Program-made: the position numbers and the translations under genes | Source: Oscillospiraceae bacterium | GTDB lineage: Bacteria; Bacillota; Clostridia; Oscillospirales; CAG-272 | Assembly (NCBI GenBank): GCA_015064885.1 | Contig: SVRJ01000003.1 | Span: 30,861 to 94,860 of the forward strand | Reading direction: 5' to 3' | DNA length: 64,000 nt | Notes under the pieces: generated by a model | Database searches by the model: none | The model's input: the letters and a program-made list of their open reading frames with translations, nothing else | Told to the model about the DNA's origin: nothing | Part shown: piece by piece, positions 1 through 7,587 of the stretch | Layout: every line of letters begins with the position of its first letter | Numbering within the stretch: the first letter of the stretch is position 1

Positions 1-260
1 ACGTCAAGTACAGCACGGCAGAGTACACCGTATCGGTAAGTATATCGCTTGATGAAAACAATACTCTCGTCGCAAGCGTAAGACTTAACGAGGCTGACGT
101 GAAATCCGCAGTCGCAGAGTTTGAAAACATTTACGACGTGCCTCCCGTAAATCCGCCCACAGGAGACAGAAGCCACCTTTGGCTCTGGATAGCTCTCGCA
201 TTCATAAGCGGAACTGTCATCATCTCCGCATTCGGCGGCAAGAGGAGAGAGGCAAGATAA
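1..260 (+). CDS. C-terminal end of a sortase-anchored, pilin-like surface protein (5' truncated)
   Basis: Only the last 85 or so residues are in the window, read in the frame that starts at base 3 and ends with TAA at 258-260. The segment contains AEFENIYDVPP, resembling the end of FctA/Spy0128-type pilin domains, where an Asn near the end of the domain can form an intramolecular isopeptide bond. It is followed by NPPTGD, a hydrophobic stretch (WLWIALAFISGTVIIS) and a basic tail (GGKRREAR). This order is the layout of an LPXTG-like cell-wall sorting signal, with NPPTG as the sortase motif. The protein is therefore probably exported and linked to the wall. The N-terminus, signal peptide and any repeats lie outside the window, so its role (adhesin, pilin or other) cannot be set. 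Confidence 0.75.
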   Translation, partial: VKYSTAEYTVSVSISLDENNTLVASVRLNEADVKSAVAEFENIYDVPPVNPPTGDRSHLWLWIALAFISGTVIISAFGGKRREAR

Positions 261-280
261 CACCTTAAGGGTTTGACCCC

Positions 281-314
281 GGCGGCAACCGAAAATCGGT
301 TGTCGCCGCTTTTT
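281..314 (+). terminator. Intrinsic terminator after the surface protein
   Basis: GCGGCAACCGA at 282-292 pairs with TCGGTTGTCGCCGC at 296-309, leaving a three-base bulge, and is followed directly by TTTTT at 310-314. It separates the surface-protein gene from the promoter of the next gene. Confidence 0.8.
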
Positions 315-327
315 ATTTCATGCGCAA

Positions 328-356
328 TTGACAAAAGGCAAAATATATGATATAAT
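328..356 (+). promoter_or_regulatory. Sigma-A type promoter for the Asp-box protein
   Basis: TTGACA at 328-333, 17 bases, TATAAT at 351-356: a full consensus match, 35 bases upstream of the ATG at 392. Confidence 0.85.
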
Positions 357-391
357 AATCTAACAAACAAAGTATCCGAAAGGAGAACGGC

Positions 392-1765
392 ATGAAAGGA
401 CAAAGCGGATGGAGTTATTCTCCTTACAGACCCTTCCTTACCGAAACGGGAGACTTGTACGTATGCAGGATAGCCCCCACAGAAAACAGTATACATATCG
501 AGTGGCTCGACACAAAAGAGGATGAATACAATGTATTCGTTAGGCGCAGAGGTGCGGAATTTTTCGATATGGCGGGAAAAACGCGAGCAAACGAGTTCGA
601 TATAACAGGACTTGACCAGAAGACGGATTACGAATTTTTCGTGAGCTCAAAGTGCGGCAAAAGCCTGATCCGTCTTGCAAGATGCGGCGTATCGGTGGGA
701 ACAACGGTAAATTATCTTCACCCCGACGACACGGCATACTCCTTTTCGGGAAGATATCTCTGCTCCCCTTCTCTCCTCAGACTCCCCGACGGTATACTCC
801 TTGCTTCAATGGACGTATACGCTCCGGGTGCTCCGCAAAATCTCACTCTCATCTTCAGATCTGAGGATAACGGTGAGACCTGGCACTACTCGTGCGAGCT
901 TATGCCGTGCTTTTGGGGAAAGATGTTTCTCCACAATAGAAAAATATATATGCTCGCCTGCTCTACCGAGTACGGTGACCTGCTGATAGGCTGCTCGGAG
1001 GACGGCGGAAGGAGCTTTTCTTCGCCGGTAACTCTTCTTCGCGGCTCGAACGGAAAGGACGGAAACGTCGGAGTTCATAAGAACCCCCAGAATATTATAA
1101 GGTACAATGACAGGATATACGAAACTCTCGAATGGGGAAGCTGGAAGAACAAAGAATATTATCACGCCGCCATGGTAATGTCCTGCAACGAGGACGACGA
1201 CCTTCTCTCTCCCGAAAGTTGGCATTTCACGCCTCCTCTGAAATACGACAGCAGATGGGAGGGCACCGCACCCGACGGTGAAAAGGGATGTATAGAAGGT
1301 ACTCTTTGCATAGATAAAGGCGGAAGGCTGATGAATCTTATGCGTTATCAGACCGAGGAAAAGAAGGTCCTTGCCTTTTGTGTCAATGAGTCGGACGCAG
1401 ATGCGCCTCTGTCATTCTCGCACGCGATAGACTTTCCGGCAAACCTCTCAAAATTCATGATAAAATTCGATACGGTATCAAACAAATATTATTCTGTGGC
1501 AAGCAAGCGGATAGACTCTCCGAAAACGCGGAGGAATCTCCTTTCACTCCTTTCTTCTCCCGACCTTGAAAAATGGGATACCGTATGCGATATAATTGAC
1601 AAAAGATATGATGATATGAATAAAATAGGGTTTCAGTACGTAGATTTTGAGATCGAAGGAGAAGACATCATCTTCCTGTGCAGGACTGCAATAAACGGAG
1701 CTCACTCCTTCCACGATTCAAACTACTCTACATTCCACAGAATAAAAAATTTCAGAAAATTATAG
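392..1765 (+). CDS. Asp-box (BNR/sialidase-like) beta-propeller protein with N-terminal FnIII-like region
   Basis: 457 residues, preceded by AAGGAG seven bases before the ATG. The N-terminal ~100 residues look like a fibronectin type III or similar beta domain (ending in ITGLDQKTDYEFFVSS). The rest carries at least two Asp-box motifs, SEDNGETW at residues 157-164 and SEDGGRSF at 202-209, which mark blades of sialidase-type propellers. No signal peptide or membrane segment is visible, so the protein may be cytosolic. I do not see the arginine triad of true sialidases clearly enough to claim exo-sialidase activity; a glycoside hydrolase of unknown specificity or a carbohydrate-binding propeller is safer. 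It stops with TAG, the only terminal TAG found in this window, and a TAA follows five codons later in the same frame. Confidence 0.6.
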   Translation: MKGQSGWSYSPYRPFLTETGDLYVCRIAPTENSIHIEWLDTKEDEYNVFVRRRGAEFFDMAGKTRANEFDITGLDQKTDYEFFVSSKCGKSLIRLARCGVSVGTTVNYLHPDDTAYSFSGRYLCSPSLLRLPDGILLASMDVYAPGAPQNLTLIFRSEDNGETWHYSCELMPCFWGKMFLHNRKIYMLACSTEYGDLLIGCSEDGGRSFSSPVTLLRGSNGKDGNVGVHKNPQNIIRYNDRIYETLEWGSWKNKEYYHAAMVMSCNEDDDLLSPESWHFTPPLKYDSRWEGTAPDGEKGCIEGTLCIDKGGRLMNLMRYQTEEKKVLAFCVNESDADAPLSFSHAIDFPANLSKFMIKFDTVSNKYYSVASKRIDSPKTRRNLLSLLSSPDLEKWDTVCDIIDKRYDDMNKIGFQYVDFEIEGEDIIFLCRTAINGAHSFHDSNYSTFHRIKNFRKL

Positions 1766-1847
1766 CACAAAAAAGCTTAAAATAACGCAAAATTCGAAAA
1801 AATATCACTCTGCAACCTTGAGTTGCTAAAAATTAAAGTCAAGTTGG

Positions 1848-1876
1848 TAGACTTTATATCGGATATGTGATATAAT
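1848..1876 (+). promoter_or_regulatory. Promoter for the XRE regulator gene, extended -10
   Basis: TAGACT at 1848-1853, 17 bases, TATAAT at 1871-1876. The -10 is preceded by TGTGA, giving an extended TGn -10 that offsets a weak -35. Confidence 0.7.
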
Positions 1877-1936
1877 ACAGGCACACAAATACCTATAGTG
1901 AAAGCCAACCGCACCAAATCTTACTCGAGGAGAATT

Positions 1937-2512
1937 ATGAGCTTAGGAGAAAACATATTCAAACAAAGAACAAATCAAAACTGGTCGCAGACAGATCTTG
2001 CAAACGAGCTTAACGTATCAAGGCAATCGGTCTCAAAGTGGGAAAACAACACGGCGGTCCCCGACCTTGATAAGCTTATAAAAATGAGTCGCCTTTTCAA
2101 CATTTCTCTCGACGCACTTGTCTTTGACACCCCTCCGCAAAACGGTGTGGAGACACCGCGAAGCAACGCCCCCTTCTCTTCCGTCCAGAGCACGATCGGT
2201 ATCATTATGATGATCTTCGGCATGACACTTTTTCTTCTGTCTATATTTTGGGGCGATCATCTTTATTTCGGCGAGGCCTTTGGAGAACTCTTTTCAATAA
2301 TAATCGTTCTTTCAAGCACTGTTATGCTGGCCCCCTACAATTTCAATATTATGGGGATCTGTGCCATAATTTATTTTCTGTATACGGTTGTCTGCTATGG
2401 TATATTGAACGTATCATCACTATATCATTATATATTCACTTTTATTGCGGGAGCTCTTATCGTCATCTGGTTTATAACGTATGGTATTCATGAAACCGCA
2501 AAAAACAATTGA
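1937..2512 (+). CDS. XRE-family DNA-binding protein with C-terminal membrane domain
   Basis: 191 residues from the ATG at 1937, chosen because CGAGGAG sits just upstream; an ATG at 1898 has no such site. Residues ~5-60 are a classic HTH_3 (Cro/C1) domain (SQTDLANELNVSRQSVSKWE, then LDKLIKMSRLFNISLDALV). Such motifs are common in Clostridia regulators that bind operator DNA as dimers. After a polar linker the C-terminal half has about four hydrophobic helices, so the protein probably reports on a membrane event. It has its own promoter, and mgtC-like coding sequence starts 38 bases after its stop, suggesting co-transcription and control of that gene. What it senses is unknown. Confidence 0.8.
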   Translation: MSLGENIFKQRTNQNWSQTDLANELNVSRQSVSKWENNTAVPDLDKLIKMSRLFNISLDALVFDTPPQNGVETPRSNAPFSSVQSTIGIIMMIFGMTLFLLSIFWGDHLYFGEAFGELFSIIIVLSSTVMLAPYNFNIMGICAIIYFLYTVVCYGILNVSSLYHYIFTFIAGALIVIWFITYGIHETAKNN

Positions 2513-2550
2513 ATTCTATATCAAGTGCATGAAAGGACTCCACACTGCCA

Positions 2551-3234
2551 ATGGAAAAAATCATTGATATACTGCATACAGTAAATCCTTGTTCAACAGC
2601 TTTCCGAATATTCCTCTCGCTCCTTCTCGGAGGAATAATAGGGTTTGAACGTGGATACCACAGACGCGCCGCAGGCTTACGTACCCATATCCTTGTCTGC
2701 GTAGGCTCAACTCTCACTCCAATAATCGGAATATACTCTGTTGCCGTTCTCGGCCTCGGCGGAGATGCTATGCGTATAGGCGCACAGGTAATTTCCGGAA
2801 TAGGCTTTCTCGGTGCAGGTACGATACTTGTACGAAAGCATGAGCAGGTAACCGGACTAACTACAGCTGCGGGCCTATGGGCAACTGCAAGTATAGGTCT
2901 GGCTATCGGTGTCGGCTTTTACAGTGCAGCGCTGTTCGGATTTATCGCTGTTATGATAACCATATCTCTTCTCATCTTTCTTGAAAAGAAGACAAAAAGA
3001 ATAACCTCATATACCTGCTACATAGAGCTTACCGATCTTTACTCTGTAAATGCGTTTTACAGTGAAATAAAGGACCTGGTCTCATCAATTGAGATAATTC
3101 CACCCAAAAGCGGATCTACCGACCACGTAGGTCTGGAGCTCAAATCGGATTCATATATCGAATTTGAAAAGCTTATGCAAAGCTCCTTGCAACGAAAGAA
3201 CGTAGCTATCGCTCTTCCGTCCAAATCGAATTGA
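2551..3234 (+). CDS. MgtC/SapB family membrane protein
   Basis: 227 residues. The N-terminal ~140 residues are the hydrophobic MgtC domain with the typical signature GGIIGFERG, then RAAGLRTHILVCVGSTL and QVISGIGFLGAGTI. The remaining ~80 residues form a soluble, ACT-like tail. MgtC proteins are linked to growth at low magnesium and to modulation of membrane ATPases; direct transport has not been a consistent finding in the family. The ribosome binding site is poor: AAAGGA lies ~13 bases before the ATG, so translational coupling to the upstream XRE gene, 38 bases away, is plausible. Confidence 0.85.
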   Translation: MEKIIDILHTVNPCSTAFRIFLSLLLGGIIGFERGYHRRAAGLRTHILVCVGSTLTPIIGIYSVAVLGLGGDAMRIGAQVISGIGFLGAGTILVRKHEQVTGLTTAAGLWATASIGLAIGVGFYSAALFGFIAVMITISLLIFLEKKTKRITSYTCYIELTDLYSVNAFYSEIKDLVSSIEIIPPKSGSTDHVGLELKSDSYIEFEKLMQSSLQRKNVAIALPSKSN

Positions 3235-3236
3235 AT

Positions 3237-3273
3237 TTTAAGAGGTTGTGTCATTAAGACCCGGCCTCTTAAA
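3237..3273. repeat. Nine-base-pair inverted repeat after mgtC
   Basis: TTTAAGAGG at 3237-3245 pairs with CCTCTTAAA at 3265-3273. It lies directly after the MgtC stop codon and has no T-run, so it may be a weak terminator or an mRNA 3' end structure. Confidence 0.45.
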
Positions 3274-3370
3274 AAATCTTCAAATACTGGCTTTTGATGC
3301 TATTGCACAAAATTGTCCGTTTTTGTGCTTTATAAGCCTCAGGCAACCGATCTTACCGTCAAATAAAACA

Positions 3371-3406
3371 AGGGGATGACTCACCGGCAAGTGACTCGTC
3401 CCTTTT
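3371..3406 (+). terminator. Probable terminator downstream of mgtC
   Basis: AGGGGATGACTCAC at 3371-3384 pairs, with one mismatch and one wobble, with GTGACTCGTCCCTT at 3391-3404, followed by TT and a T-rich stretch. Confidence 0.6.
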
Positions 3407-3436
3407 CCGATTTTAATACTTTTTTGTGAATTACTA

Positions 3437-3465
3437 TTGACTTATTAATATAAAAATGCTATAAT
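3437..3465 (+). promoter_or_regulatory. Promoter for the unknown membrane protein gene
   Basis: TTGACT at 3437-3442, 17 bases, TATAAT at 3460-3465, with TGC before the -10 (extended). It lies 30 bases upstream of the start codon at 3495. Confidence 0.8.
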
Positions 3466-3494
3466 GTAATAAAACAAAATGCAAGGAGAGACAA

Positions 3495-4373
3495 ATGAGA
3501 AATTTAACAGTTAAAAGAGGCGGTTCCGTCGCTGCATGTGCCGTTGCTATGCGAGTTTACATAGAGGACCCCGAGGGAACAGACATAACTGTCAACGGTA
3601 TTCCCTGCCGCAATCTCGGTGAACTCAAAAACAACAGCGAGGATACCTATTCCATTTCTGAAAATGAGGCAAAGCTCTACGTTATTCCCGAGAAGGAAGG
3701 CAGCGTATACAAAAGCGAATACTATCAGATACCCGCCGGAAGCGAGGACGTAAGAGTTTCGGGAAAGAACGTTCTTGAGAATGAATACGGCAATCCCAAT
3801 CCCTTCCGCTTTGACGGTGTCACAAACGCTACTATTGAAAGATCGAAGGACAGATCCCGTTTCAAAAATATTCTCATAGTGGCGATCGCAGTTATAGTGG
3901 GACTCGCAATAGGACTGGCGAGAACTCTGCTTCCCCTATTCAATGAAACCTCCCCAAAGACCTTCAAGGTCGATAATATGGAGATCACACTTACAAAAGC
4001 GTTCAAAAAATACGACCACAAGGACTATACTGCAAACTATAATTCAAATGATTCATCTGTTTTCGTAATAAAGGACAGCTTTGCCGACTATCCCGATGTC
4101 CGCAACTATACGGCAGAGGGCTACGCCGAGCTTTGTGCTGACTTCTTCGTTGCCGAAAAAATATCGCAGAACGTCGAAAAGAAGACGGCGGAGGGACTTA
4201 TATACCTCTCGTTTGACGCAGAGGGTGAGGATACGAACACGTATCATTACTACGAATTTTTCTTTAAAACCGACGACGCATTCTGGATAATCGAATTCTC
4301 CGTAGACACGGATAAGGCGGAAAGCTCGCTTCCCAAAATCATTGAATGGGCAAAGACGGTCAAATTCTCGTAA
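3495..4373 (+). CDS. Unknown protein with one central membrane helix
   Basis: 292 residues with a good ribosome binding site (AAGGAGAGACAA before ATG). I do not recognise a family. Residues 1-~120 are soluble and start without a signal peptide. Residues ~123-147 (FKNILIVAIAVIVGLAIGL and on) form one membrane helix preceded by a basic stretch (RSKDRSRFK), which predicts the N-terminal half inside the cell. The C-terminal ~145 residues would then be outside; they contain alternating hydrophobic and polar segments rich in Tyr and Phe, as in small beta-rich extracellular domains that report lipid or stress state. It has its own promoter and terminator, so it is a single-gene unit. Confidence 0.6.
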   Translation: MRNLTVKRGGSVAACAVAMRVYIEDPEGTDITVNGIPCRNLGELKNNSEDTYSISENEAKLYVIPEKEGSVYKSEYYQIPAGSEDVRVSGKNVLENEYGNPNPFRFDGVTNATIERSKDRSRFKNILIVAIAVIVGLAIGLARTLLPLFNETSPKTFKVDNMEITLTKAFKKYDHKDYTANYNSNDSSVFVIKDSFADYPDVRNYTAEGYAELCADFFVAEKISQNVEKKTAEGLIYLSFDAEGEDTNTYHYYEFFFKTDDAFWIIEFSVDTDKAESSLPKIIEWAKTVKFS

Positions 4374-4392
4374 CATACCACAGTAAAAAAGC

Positions 4393-4428
4393 AAAGAGGA
4401 TCGGAATATTCCGAGCCTCTTTATTTTT
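4393..4428 (+). terminator. Intrinsic terminator
   Basis: AAAGAGG at 4393-4399 pairs with CCTCTTT at 4416-4422, around an inner palindrome TCGGAATATTCCGA; ATTTTT follows. Confidence 0.85.
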
Positions 4429-4437
4429 CTCAAAGCC

Positions 4438-4466
4438 TTGACTTTAACGTTGAAATATGTTATACT
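4438..4466 (+). promoter_or_regulatory. Promoter for the transporter-GH2 fusion
   Basis: TTGACT at 4438-4443, 17 bases, TATACT at 4461-4466. The start codon at 4516 is 50 bases downstream. Confidence 0.75.
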
Positions 4467-4515
4467 TATTGTATAGAAATTGACACATACTAATAGAAAA
4501 TATCAAGGTGGACAT

Positions 4516-7500
4516 ATGGAAAAGCAAAAAAGAAGAAAAAATACTTTCTGGCTGGCACTGACAATATTCAGCCTCGTAGGTCAGGTCGCGTGGACGGTTG
4601 AGAATATGTATCTCAACGTATTCATTTACAAGACCTTTGGAGCATCCGCCTCGGATATTTCAAACATGGTCGCCGCCTCCGCGGTCATCGCTACGCTCAC
4701 CACGGTGTTTATGGGAGCGCTCTCAGACCGAGTGGGAAAAAGAAAGCTGTTTATATGCGGCGGATATATCCTGTGGGGACTCTCTATATTCGGATTTGCC
4801 GCTCTGAGAACAGATCTGCTCAGCACGATAGCCGGTGCCGCGTCCGCGGCAAGCCTAGGCATCTCACTCACGATCCTGCTCGACTGTATTATGACATTTT
4901 TCGGATCAACGGCAAATGACGCGGCATTCAATGCGTGGCTCACGGATTCAACTACCGAAAAGAACAGAGGAGCGGCAGAAAGCGTAAACGCAATGATGCC
5001 TCTTATCTCTATCCTTGCCGTGTTCGGCGGATTTATGTTTCTCGATCTCGACATACCCTCATCCTGGACGATCATTTTCTCGGTTATAGGTATACTCGTA
5101 CTACTGATCGGTATTATCGGTGCGTTCATTATAAAGGAGCCTGATATAAGCCGTGACAGATCCCCCTACCTGGCGGGTATCCTTTACGGCTTCAGAGCAT
5201 CTACAATAAGGAAAAATCCGCGCCTGTATATAACACTTGCGGCTTTCATCCTCCTCAACGTGTCTATACAGATATTCATGCCCTATCTGATCATATACTA
5301 CGAGGTGTCGCTCGGAATGACAAACTACGTGCTGATACTCGCGCCCGCGGTTATCCTTGCGGCGGCAGTCACCGCTGTTTGGGGCAGATTTTATGACAAA
5401 AAGGGATTTTCGGTATCCGGTGCTCTTTCAATAGCTATCCTCGTCTTGGGATATGCAATACTCTATCTGACAAGAAGCACCGCACCCGTATTCATAGGCT
5501 CGCTTCTTATGATGAGCGGATACCTTTCGTCTATAGCCGTATTCGGTGCTATGATAAGAGACAATACTCCTGTGGGAAAATCGGGAAGACTTCAGGGCAT
5601 AAGAATATTCTCTCAGGTCCTCATTCCCGGAATAATAGGACCCTACATCGGAAAGACCGTTCTCGCAAATGCGGATACTCTCGTAGGCAACGACGGAACC
5701 GTCTCGTTTATTCCCAATGCAAATATATTCATAGCGGCAGCCGTGGCGGCTCTGATCGTATTTCCCGTGTTCTTTATTTTGAAAAACAAAAAGCCCACAC
5801 GCTTTGCGGAACTGACAACAGATTTTGAAAATGATGAAAAGAAGGACGGTATTCCGTTTGCAGAGTATCCGCGTCCGCAAATGAAACGAGATTCTTATAT
5901 CTGCCTCAACGGAGAGTGGTCCTTCGAGATAAAAAGAAATGGCGTCTCTGTCTACTCGGGTAAAATAACAGTTCCCTTCTGCCCCGAGAGCCGCCTCTCG
6001 GGCGTAATGAGAAGCATAACGGATGACGACGTTCTCGTTTATGAAAGGAACACTGACCTTCGAATAAACGATGAGGAACGCATTATACTCCATATAGGAG
6101 CCTGCGACACCGAAACCGAGGTATATGTAAACGGGTGTAAGGCAATCGAAAACCGCGGTGGCTATCTGCCCTTTTCCGTGGATATCACCGATATGTGCAG
6201 AAGCGGTAACAACCTCATACGCATAGAGGCACGCGACAGAACAGACCCTGATTATCCGTACGGAAAACAGACGAAGAAACGCGGCGGAATGTGGTACACC
6301 AAGATCAGCGGAATATGGCAGACGGTATGGATAGAACACGTTCCAAACAGTCATATAGAAAAAATAAAGATCACACCCGATCTCCTTGGAATAGACCTTG
6401 AGGTCTCCGGAGGAGAGGAGGAGAAAACGCTCAGCTTCAACGGCAAAGACTACACATTCACAGGAGATCACTTCAGACTTGACGTTGAAGCTCCGATCCT
6501 CTGGACACCCGATGATCCTCATCTCTATGATTTTTCGATCACATCGGGTAGTGATAAGGTGTATTCCTACTTTGCGCTTCGCACTGTATCTATAGGTGAA
6601 CGGAACGGAAGATCGTTTATTCTTCTTAACGGTGAGCCTATATTCTGCCACGGTCTTCTCGACCAGGGATACTTCCCCGACGGAATATTCCTTCCCGCAT
6701 CCGAAAGAGGGTACAAAGAAGACGTTCTGAAGATGAAGGAGTGCGGCTTCAATATGCTGAGAAAGCATATAAAGCTTGAGCCGGATATTTTCTACTATTA
6801 CTGCGACAAATACGGCATGCTCGTATTTCAGGATATGATAAACAGCGGAAAATACAGCTTTATTATAGATACCGCGTTGCCCACGGTCTTTCTTAAGAAG
6901 GGGGTCACGCACCGCGCAAGCAAAAAGAGACGCGAAGAATTCTACAGAACGTCGCTCGGTATCATTGAAGCGCTCTACAATCACCCATCCGTCGTCTACT
7001 ATACCATATTCAACGAGGGCTGGGGGCAGTTTTCCGAAAAGGAATGCTACGATCTCTTAAAGGGTGCAGACCCTACGAGAATATACGATACTACCTCGGG
7101 CTGGTTCAAGGTAGACAGCACTGACGTTGAGAGCGACCACGTTTATTTTAAACCGGTAAAGCTCAAAAGTGTAAAGGGCAGACCTATGGTCCTCTCAGAA
7201 TTCGGAGGATACGTCTGCAAGATAGACGGGCATTCATTCAACACCGACGAAACCTACGGATACAGATTTTTCGACAGCACGGATAAGCTTGAAGACGCTC
7301 TTATATCACTCTACGAAGATGAAATAATGCCCGAGACCGAAAAAGGACTTTGCGCAACAGTGCTTACTCAAGTCAGCGACGTTGAGGATGAGACCAACGG
7401 CCTTCTTACCTATGACAGAAAAGTGCTCAAGGTATCTCCGGATCGCATGTCCGATATGGCGAAAAGGCTTTACGCCAAATTTTCGGAAAACAACAGATGA
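4516..7500 (+). CDS. MFS sugar transporter fused to a family 2 glycoside hydrolase
   Basis: 994 residues from the ATG at 4516, chosen because AAGGTGG lies five bases before it; an in-frame TTG at 4480 lies just after the promoter and has no site. Residues 1-~430 are a 12-helix major facilitator: SLVGQVAWTVENMY near the start recalls SLC45/GPH-type sugar carriers, and GALSDRVGKRK at 67-77 is MFS motif A. After the last helix (~404-426) and a short charged linker, a GH2 enzyme begins near residue 452 (PRPQMKRDSYICLNGEWSFE). The predicted acid/base is E834 in FNEGWGQF and the nucleophile E895 in LSEFGG, so the enzyme looks active. With 12 helices both ends should be cytosolic, so the enzyme would meet substrate as it enters. 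Specificity (beta-galactoside, glucuronide or other) is not readable. There is no internal stop or frameshift. Confidence 0.9.
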   Translation: MEKQKRRKNTFWLALTIFSLVGQVAWTVENMYLNVFIYKTFGASASDISNMVAASAVIATLTTVFMGALSDRVGKRKLFICGGYILWGLSIFGFAALRTDLLSTIAGAASAASLGISLTILLDCIMTFFGSTANDAAFNAWLTDSTTEKNRGAAESVNAMMPLISILAVFGGFMFLDLDIPSSWTIIFSVIGILVLLIGIIGAFIIKEPDISRDRSPYLAGILYGFRASTIRKNPRLYITLAAFILLNVSIQIFMPYLIIYYEVSLGMTNYVLILAPAVILAAAVTAVWGRFYDKKGFSVSGALSIAILVLGYAILYLTRSTAPVFIGSLLMMSGYLSSIAVFGAMIRDNTPVGKSGRLQGIRIFSQVLIPGIIGPYIGKTVLANADTLVGNDGTVSFIPNANIFIAAAVAALIVFPVFFILKNKKPTRFAELTTDFENDEKKDGIPFAEYPRPQMKRDSYICLNGEWSFEIKRNGVSVYSGKITVPFCPESRLSGVMRSITDDDVLVYERNTDLRINDEERIILHIGACDTETEVYVNGCKAIENRGGYLPFSVDITDMCRSGNNLIRIEARDRTDPDYPYGKQTKKRGGMWYTKISGIWQTVWIEHVPNSHIEKIKITPDLLGIDLEVSGGEEEKTLSFNGKDYTFTGDHFRLDVEAPILWTPDDPHLYDFSITSGSDKVYSYFALRTVSIGERNGRSFILLNGEPIFCHGLLDQGYFPDGIFLPASERGYKEDVLKMKECGFNMLRKHIKLEPDIFYYYCDKYGMLVFQDMINSGKYSFIIDTALPTVFLKKGVTHRASKKRREEFYRTSLGIIEALYNHPSVVYYTIFNEGWGQFSEKECYDLLKGADPTRIYDTTSGWFKVDSTDVESDHVYFKPVKLKSVKGRPMVLSEFGGYVCKIDGHSFNTDETYGYRFFDSTDKLEDALISLYEDEIMPETEKGLCATVLTQVSDVEDETNGLLTYDRKVLKVSPDRMSDMAKRLYAKFSENNR

Positions 7501-7521
7501 TCCATAAGGTATAATAATCAC

Positions 7522-7550
7522 TTGACAAAATCACACGTTTGTGATAAAAT
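7522..7550 (+). promoter_or_regulatory. Promoter for the second MFS transporter
   Basis: TTGACA at 7522-7527, 17 bases, TAAAAT at 7545-7550, with TGTGA in front of the -10. The ATG at 7588 follows 37 bases later. Confidence 0.8.
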
Positions 7551-7587
7551 ATATTCAGTAATATATCTAACAGCAGGGACAGATCAA

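Noticed and set aside
4480..4482. TTG as start for the transporter-GH2 gene
   Set aside because: It lies just past the -10 box, has no ribosome site, and the ATG at 4516 has AAGGTGG.
5428..6984. Long open frame (518 residues) on the minus strand inside the transporter-GH2 gene
   Set aside because: It is antisense to a gene with full domain evidence on the plus strand, has no recognisable domain, and shows the Cys/Tyr/Arg-rich look of a shadow frame.
7522..7524. TTG as start for the second MFS transporter
   Set aside because: These bases are the -35 box of its promoter; the ATG at 7588 fits the family start.
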